A DNA stretch of 9,663 nucleotides from positions 1 through 9,663 of the forward strand of contig JBKJUS010000192.1 of NCBI GenBank assembly GCA_046590575.1, in the 5' to 3' direction. Shown one piece after another: positions 7,401-9,663 of the stretch (position 1 is the first letter of the stretch; each line of letters starts with the position of its first letter). This DNA is from DATLNF01 sp046590575 (GTDB lineage Bacteria > Actinomycetota > Actinomycetes > BP-191). A program made the position numbers and the translations under genes. The notes under the pieces are model-generated. The model made no database searches, was not told the DNA's origin, and saw nothing but the letters and a program-made list of their open reading frames with translations.

Positions 7401-7929
7401 CGAACTCGCCACGTTTCTCCACCAGGTCGACACGCACGTATGCGAAGTCGACAAGCTGCTCAACGAGGCGGTCCAGCTCGACGGCGTCGCCGGCGCGAAC
7501 GACAAGCGGGCGCAGGTCGCCGAGGTCGGCGACCTGCGGCTGCAGGATCGACCGCACCGGAGCGACGACCACCGACACCGGTCCTTGCTCGCCCGGATGA
7601 GCCAGCCGACGCAGGACGGCTATGCGCCGTCCCACCGTGTCAGCGCGCGGGGAGAGTCGCTCGTGCGGCAGCGTCTCCCACGCCGGGAACTCCACCACTG
7701 ACTCCGGCGGCAGCAGAGCGCACAGCGCAGCGACGAGATCCTCCGACTCCCGTCCGGTCGCCGTGACGGCGAGCAGCGTTCGACCTGTCCCCCGGGCGAG
7801 GGCGGCTATCGCGAAGGGGCGGACGGCTGCGGGAGCGGTGATATCGAGCGTCGGCGTACCCACATGGGCGACAGCACGCCGCAGCGCCGGATCGGCAGCG
7901 AGGACGTCGACCAGGCCGTTCAGGGACAT
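4468..7929 (-). CDS. mfd: Transcription-repair coupling factor Mfd
   Basis: A 1153-residue DNA translocase that recognises RNA polymerase stalled at lesions, pushes it off and recruits UvrA, so starting transcription-coupled excision repair. Domains: UvrB-like N-terminal part (about 1-330) with ETLPHERLSPRADTVGRR (85-102) and GEFAVRGGILDVFPP (174-188), its nucleotide site degenerate (ARGTGRTLL, 45-53); RNA polymerase interacting domain (about 495-560, PGDYVVHEQHGVGRYVGMER); RecG-type translocase with Walker A GDVGYGKTE (642-650), DEEQ box (743-746), TMSATPIPRTLEMS (767-780) and motif VI HQLRGRVGRGR (911-921); TRCF C-terminal domain (about 1010-1110). The length matches the family (E. coli about 1150) and no key motif is broken. 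ATG at 7927-7929 has GAGGAG at 7939-7944 nine bases upstream, overlapping the pth stop. The gene is 13 bases after pth and overlaps the foldase gene by 4 bases. By far the largest gene here, it accounts for the many long antisense open frames. Confidence 0.98.
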   Translation of the reverse strand: MSLNGLVDVLAADPALRRAVAHVGTPTLDITAPAAVRPFAIAALARGTGRTLLAVTATGRESEDLVAALCALLPPESVVEFPAWETLPHERLSPRADTVGRRIAVLRRLAHPGEQGPVSVVVAPVRSILQPQVADLGDLRPLVVRAGDAVELDRLVEQLVDFAYVRVDLVEKRGEFAVRGGILDVFPPTEEHPVRVELWGDDVEEVRAFAAASQRSLGLLERGLWAPPCREMLLTPDVRQRAKELLEAHPELGEILDRVADGTPVEGMEALAPVLVDRLSLLVEELPAGAHVVLCDPERVRTRAHELVRTSAEFLEASWAVAAGGGKAPVDLGAAAYREVAEVRERALEVGVPWWTLTPFEAEESLDDDSLVVRARPHDAYRGEMDRVVADTTGWLRDGWRVVFVTEGHGPAERLAEVLADDDVGVRVQFDLEDEPEGGVAYVATASVDGGFIAAHLKLAVLTETDLSGQRSATKDMRKMPSRRKNAVDLMTLAPGDYVVHEQHGVGRYVGMERRTIHGGEREFLVLTYARGDQLRVPTDALDQITRYVGGEAPSLHRLGGSDWAKAKGRARKAVKEIAAGLIRLYSARMASPGYAFSRDTPWQAELEDAFPYVETPDQLAAINEVKADMEAGVPMDRVICGDVGYGKTEIAVRAAFKAVQDGKQVAILVPTTLLVQQHFGTFSERFAQFPVVVRAVSRFNTAKEQQSVIDGLADGTVDVVIGTHRLLSDTVKFKDLGLVVVDEEQRFGVEHKEHLKGLRVAVDVLTMSATPIPRTLEMSITGIRELSTIDTPPEERHPVLTFVGAYDEKQISAAVRRELLREGQVFYIHNRVDSIERAAARLRELVPEARTATAHGQMPEDSLERVMVDFWERTFDVLVCTTIVESGLDVSNANTLIVERADALGLSQLHQLRGRVGRGRERAYAYFLYPPEKPLSEVALDRLATIAAHSELGGGMAVAMKDLEIRGAGNLLGGEQSGHIAAVGFDLYVRLVGEAVAEYKGETPEEVPEVKIDVPVTAHIPHSYIQEERLRIQAYRRLAGATGDDELAAVREELEDRYGPLPEVVANLVAVAGFRERARRGGLRDVGVQAKFIKLAPVDLPESGQLRLVRLYPGSIVKASMRTVLVPRPDLRDTELLGWCSALLDVIEGTAS

Positions 7930-7942
7930 CGGTGGGGGCTCC

Positions 7943-8536
7943 TCACTGCACCGAGCCTACGTCGGGCGGATGAAAGCGGTTCTGCGCGGCAGCCAGCCCG
8001 TCAGTGAGCAGGCACTCGACCGCATCGCCGGCCCGGTCGACGAGGAAGGGCAGCTCCCGGCGCTCGACGGTGGAGAAGTCGGACAGCACATAGTCCGCCG
8101 GGTCCTGCTGGCCACGTGGCCGGTCCACCCCGACCCGCAGCCGGTAATAGTCCGGCGTACCGAGCGAGCGGCTGATCGACTTCAAGCCGTTGTGGCCGTT
8201 GTCGCCACCGCCGAGCTTCATCCGCAGGGTGGCGAAGGGCAGGTCGATCTCGTCGGTCACCGTCACGATCCGCTCGCTCGGCACCTTGAAGAAGTCGCGG
8301 AGGGAGGCGACCGGACCCCCCGACTCGTTCATGTAGCACTTCGGCTTGGCAAGGACGACTCGTCGCTCGGCAATCCGGCCCTCGATGACATCCGCGCGGC
8401 CCCGGTGTGCCTTGAAGCTGGCATCGGTACGGCGCCCGAGCTCGTCGAGCACGAGGAAGCCGATGTTATGCCGATTGCCGGCGTACTTCGGCCCGGGATT
8501 GCCCAGCCCGACGACGAGCCAGACCCCTTCGGTCAT
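7943..8536 (-). CDS. pth: Peptidyl-tRNA hydrolase
   Basis: A 197-residue bacterial Pth1, EC 3.1.1.29. It cuts the ester bond of peptidyl-tRNAs released early from ribosomes and so recycles tRNA in the cytosol. Seen: WLVVGLGNPGPKYAGNRHNIGF (6-27) with N13 and the catalytic H23, YMNESGGPV (68-76) with N70, the DEIDLP segment (95-100) with D95, which pairs with the catalytic His, and LGGGDNGHNGLKSI (108-121) with N116. The position before D95 is Thr where E. coli has His, a minor difference. The ATG at 8534-8536 overlaps the L25 stop as ATGA. A GAGGG run directly abuts the start, too close for a good Shine-Dalgarno, so initiation probably depends on coupling with L25. The rplY-pth pair is common in actinobacteria and links two translation genes. 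The stop at 7943 overlaps the mfd ribosome binding site. Confidence 0.97.
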   Translation of the reverse strand: MTEGVWLVVGLGNPGPKYAGNRHNIGFLVLDELGRRTDASFKAHRGRADVIEGRIAERRVVLAKPKCYMNESGGPVASLRDFFKVPSERIVTVTDEIDLPFATLRMKLGGGDNGHNGLKSISRSLGTPDYYRLRVGVDRPRGQQDPADYVLSDFSTVERRELPFLVDRAGDAVECLLTDGLAAAQNRFHPPDVGSVQ

Positions 8537-9219
8537 CCCTCGGCGGGTTTGTCCTCGGCCGGCGCGTCCTCGGCAGCGGCAGCGGCGGTCTCTTCCAGAG
8601 CCACGTCGCCAGCAACCGCCTCGGTGTCCGCCGCCAGCTCGGCCTCGAACTCCGCCTCGGTCGGCGCTCCGACGATATGCACGATGATCGCGTCCGGGTC
8701 GCCGACCAGAGTGACGCCAGACGGGAGCTTGATGTCGCGCGCGTGCAGGACGGCGCCGACTTCCTTCAGTGCCGTGCCGTCGATCTCGATCGAAGCCGGG
8801 ATGTGGGTGGCCTCGGCCTCCACGTGCAGGACGGTGGACTGCTGGTCGAGCATGCCGCCGATCTTCACGGCCGGAATGTCACCGACGATCACGATCGGGA
8901 TGTCGACGAGAACTTTCTCACCCATCCGGACGAGCAGCAGGTCGACGTGGGTGACGTCTCCGCGCAGCGGATCACGTTGGATCTGCCGGGGGAGCGCCAG
9001 CTCGTCGCTGGTGCCCAGGTCGATGCGGAGCAGGACGTTGGATCCGGACGCGCCCTTGAAAGCGTGACCGAGCTCGCGGGCGGGCAGCGCCAGGTGGCGC
9101 GGCGCCTCCCCATGGCCGTAGAGGACGGCGGGCACTTTGCCGGCGCGGCGGGAGCGACGTGCGAAGCCCTTACCGAACTCGGTGCGCTGCTCGGCTGGGA
9201 TGCGGACCTCAGAAGACAC
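8533..9219 (-). CDS. rplY: 50S ribosomal protein L25, long CTC/TL5 form
   Basis: A 228-residue L25 of the general-stress CTC/TL5 type, which binds 5S rRNA in the large ribosomal subunit. The N-terminal L25 domain (about 1-95) shows RTEFGKGFARRSRRAGKVPAV near the start, YGHGEAPRHLALP (34-46) and QRDPLRGDVTHVDLL (81-95). The C-terminal TL5/CTC beta domain (about 100-185) includes VDIPIVIVGD (105-114), GGMLDQQSTVLHVEA (121-135) and LPSGVTLVGDPDAIIVHI (165-182). A final tail (about 186-228) is almost all Ala, Glu, Asp and Pro, probably disordered, as is common in the actinobacterial form. GTG at 9217-9219 is chosen: GGAG at 9225-9228 lies five bases upstream and the N-terminus fits the family. 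It is the first gene of the minus-strand train, and its stop overlaps pth (ATGA). Confidence 0.96.
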   Translation of the reverse strand: MSSEVRIPAEQRTEFGKGFARRSRRAGKVPAVLYGHGEAPRHLALPARELGHAFKGASGSNVLLRIDLGTSDELALPRQIQRDPLRGDVTHVDLLLVRMGEKVLVDIPIVIVGDIPAVKIGGMLDQQSTVLHVEAEATHIPASIEIDGTALKEVGAVLHARDIKLPSGVTLVGDPDAIIVHIVGAPTEAEFEAELAADTEAVAGDVALEETAAAAAEDAPAEDKPAEG

Positions 9220-9279
9220 GACTGCTCCAACGAACGACCTGAAGAAGGGGACGGGACATCTTACGTCGAAGCCACCCCC
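9220..9279. other. 60-base divergent intergenic region between rplY and the secreted-protein gene
   Basis: This is the largest gap between genes in the window and the only divergent one. It holds the rplY ribosome binding site (GGAG, 9225-9228) and a possible rplY -10 element (9258-9263). For the plus-strand gene no AGGAG-like site lies within 20 bases of its ATG. A purine-rich run (9241-9255) lies about 25 bases upstream, too far to serve. No inverted repeat resembling a terminator or operator is evident. Confidence 0.6.
9258..9263 (-). promoter_or_regulatory. Candidate -10 element for the rplY operon
   Basis: On the minus strand TAAGAT (TANNNT form of the primary sigma -10) lies about 38 bases before the rplY GTG, which would give a short leader containing the GGAG site. 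No good -35 is seen 16-18 bases upstream. The region has few other AT-rich hexamers and sits at the head of the gene train, which raises its plausibility, but this is unproven. Confidence 0.35.
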
Positions 9280-9663
9280 ATGACGCGAATCAGCCGCACG
9301 CCTACCTTCCTGGCGCTCTGCGCAGCAGGGTTGCTGGCGATGCCCGCCGGTGCCGCCGGTGCCCCGGCGCCGACTAAATCGACCTACGGCGCGATCAAGG
9401 GCTTCCGCCTGCTGGGATCGACGACTCTCGGCGACCGCGGGGTCAACTCCCCGCTGGCCGTGGCCGGACGCTGCGCCTACGTCGGCGACCGCTACGACAA
9501 GAACGGCATCGCGATCGTCGACGTCGCCAACCCGCGCAAGCCACGCCAGGTCGGCGTGATCCCCCCGGTGGCAGCCGCCACCCAGCGCGAGCTCCGTGCG
9601 GACGTCGGGCTCGGACTGCTCGTCGTGATGAACTACGCCCTCGCGACCGGCGGAGTCGGCAAC
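9280..9663 (+). CDS. Secreted LVIVD-like repeat protein, N-terminal part (cut by window edge)
   Basis: An open frame of 128 codons runs from ATG 9280 to the window edge without a stop. It starts with a Sec-type signal peptide: MTRISR, a hydrophobic core (FLALCAAGLLAMPAG, 10-24) and an Ala-rich cleavage region (AAGAPAP). No lipobox Cys follows. The mature part reads GFRLLGSTTLGDRGVNSPLAV, then AYVGDRYDKNGIAIVDVANPRKPRQVGVI. The pattern 'AYVG...GIAIVDVANPRKPRQVG' is the blade repeat of LVIVD-type beta-propeller proteins, which are exported and of unknown molecular role. A second repeat seems to begin near the edge (ELRADVGLGLLVVMNYALATGG). No other in-frame start lies upstream within the gap. 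A later in-frame ATG at 9340 would destroy the signal peptide. No Shine-Dalgarno is visible. The gene diverges from rplY and is probably unrelated to the housekeeping train. LVIVD assignment is moderate; secretion is well supported. Confidence 0.75.
   Translation, partial: MTRISRTPTFLALCAAGLLAMPAGAAGAPAPTKSTYGAIKGFRLLGSTTLGDRGVNSPLAVAGRCAYVGDRYDKNGIAIVDVANPRKPRQVGVIPPVAAATQRELRADVGLGLLVVMNYALATGGVGN

Noticed and set aside
7622..9067. Plus-strand open frame of 481 codons opposite mfd, pth and rplY
   Set aside because: It spans three recognised genes on the other strand and reads as low-complexity shadow sequence.
1..9663. Search for a mobile element, CRISPR array, tRNA, toxin-antitoxin or defence genes
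   Set aside because: No transposase or recombinase motifs, spaced direct repeats, tRNA-like cloverleaf sequence or defence domains were seen. Every gene fits a conserved housekeeping family except the partial secreted protein and DUF501.

Overview
The window is GC-rich DNA from a high-GC Gram-positive bacterium (Actinomycetota). The evidence is very high G+C at third codon positions, frequent GTG starts, the long N-terminally extended FtsB/DivIC-type protein, a DUF501 protein, and a gene order close to the Mycobacterium tuberculosis mfd-mazG-lpqU-eno-Rv1024-Rv1025-ppx2 block (recalled from general knowledge, not searched). I cannot name the genus from sequence alone.

Layout: nearly the whole window is one tightly packed gene train on the minus strand, read from right to left: rplY/ctc (ribosomal protein L25) > pth (peptidyl-tRNA hydrolase) > mfd (transcription-repair coupling factor) > a SurA/PpiC-type lipoprotein foldase > mazG (NTP pyrophosphohydrolase) > eno (enolase) > an FtsB/DivIC septum protein > DUF501 > the first codons of a Ppx/GppA phosphatase, cut by the left edge. 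Junctions are minimal. L25/pth overlap as ATGA, mfd/surA-like and ftsB/DUF501 overlap as GTGA, surA-like/mazG are 1 base apart, pth/mfd 13, mazG/eno 10 and eno/ftsB 4. The last gene, ppx, starts inside the end of DUF501. This indicates translational coupling and probable co-transcription.

At the right edge a plus-strand gene begins (9280 to window end). It encodes a signal peptide followed by a sequence resembling LVIVD-type secreted beta-propeller proteins. It diverges from rplY across only 60 bases. No rRNA, tRNA, CRISPR, insertion sequence, phage gene or attachment site is visible, and no stretch over 300 bases lacks a gene.

Functionally the train joins translation quality (L25, Pth), transcription-coupled repair (Mfd), envelope protein folding (SurA-like), nucleotide-pool cleaning (MazG), glycolysis (Eno), cell division (FtsB/DivIC) and polyphosphate/(p)ppGpp-related phosphatase activity (Ppx/GppA). 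This is a conserved housekeeping neighbourhood, and I see no new defence or mobile system in it. The points that deserve a second look are a possible leaderless internal start for eno, a degraded N-terminal domain on MazG, the Cys/His pattern of DUF501, a 27-base tandem repeat encoding a Pro-rich tail on the foldase, and the break in synteny at the right edge.
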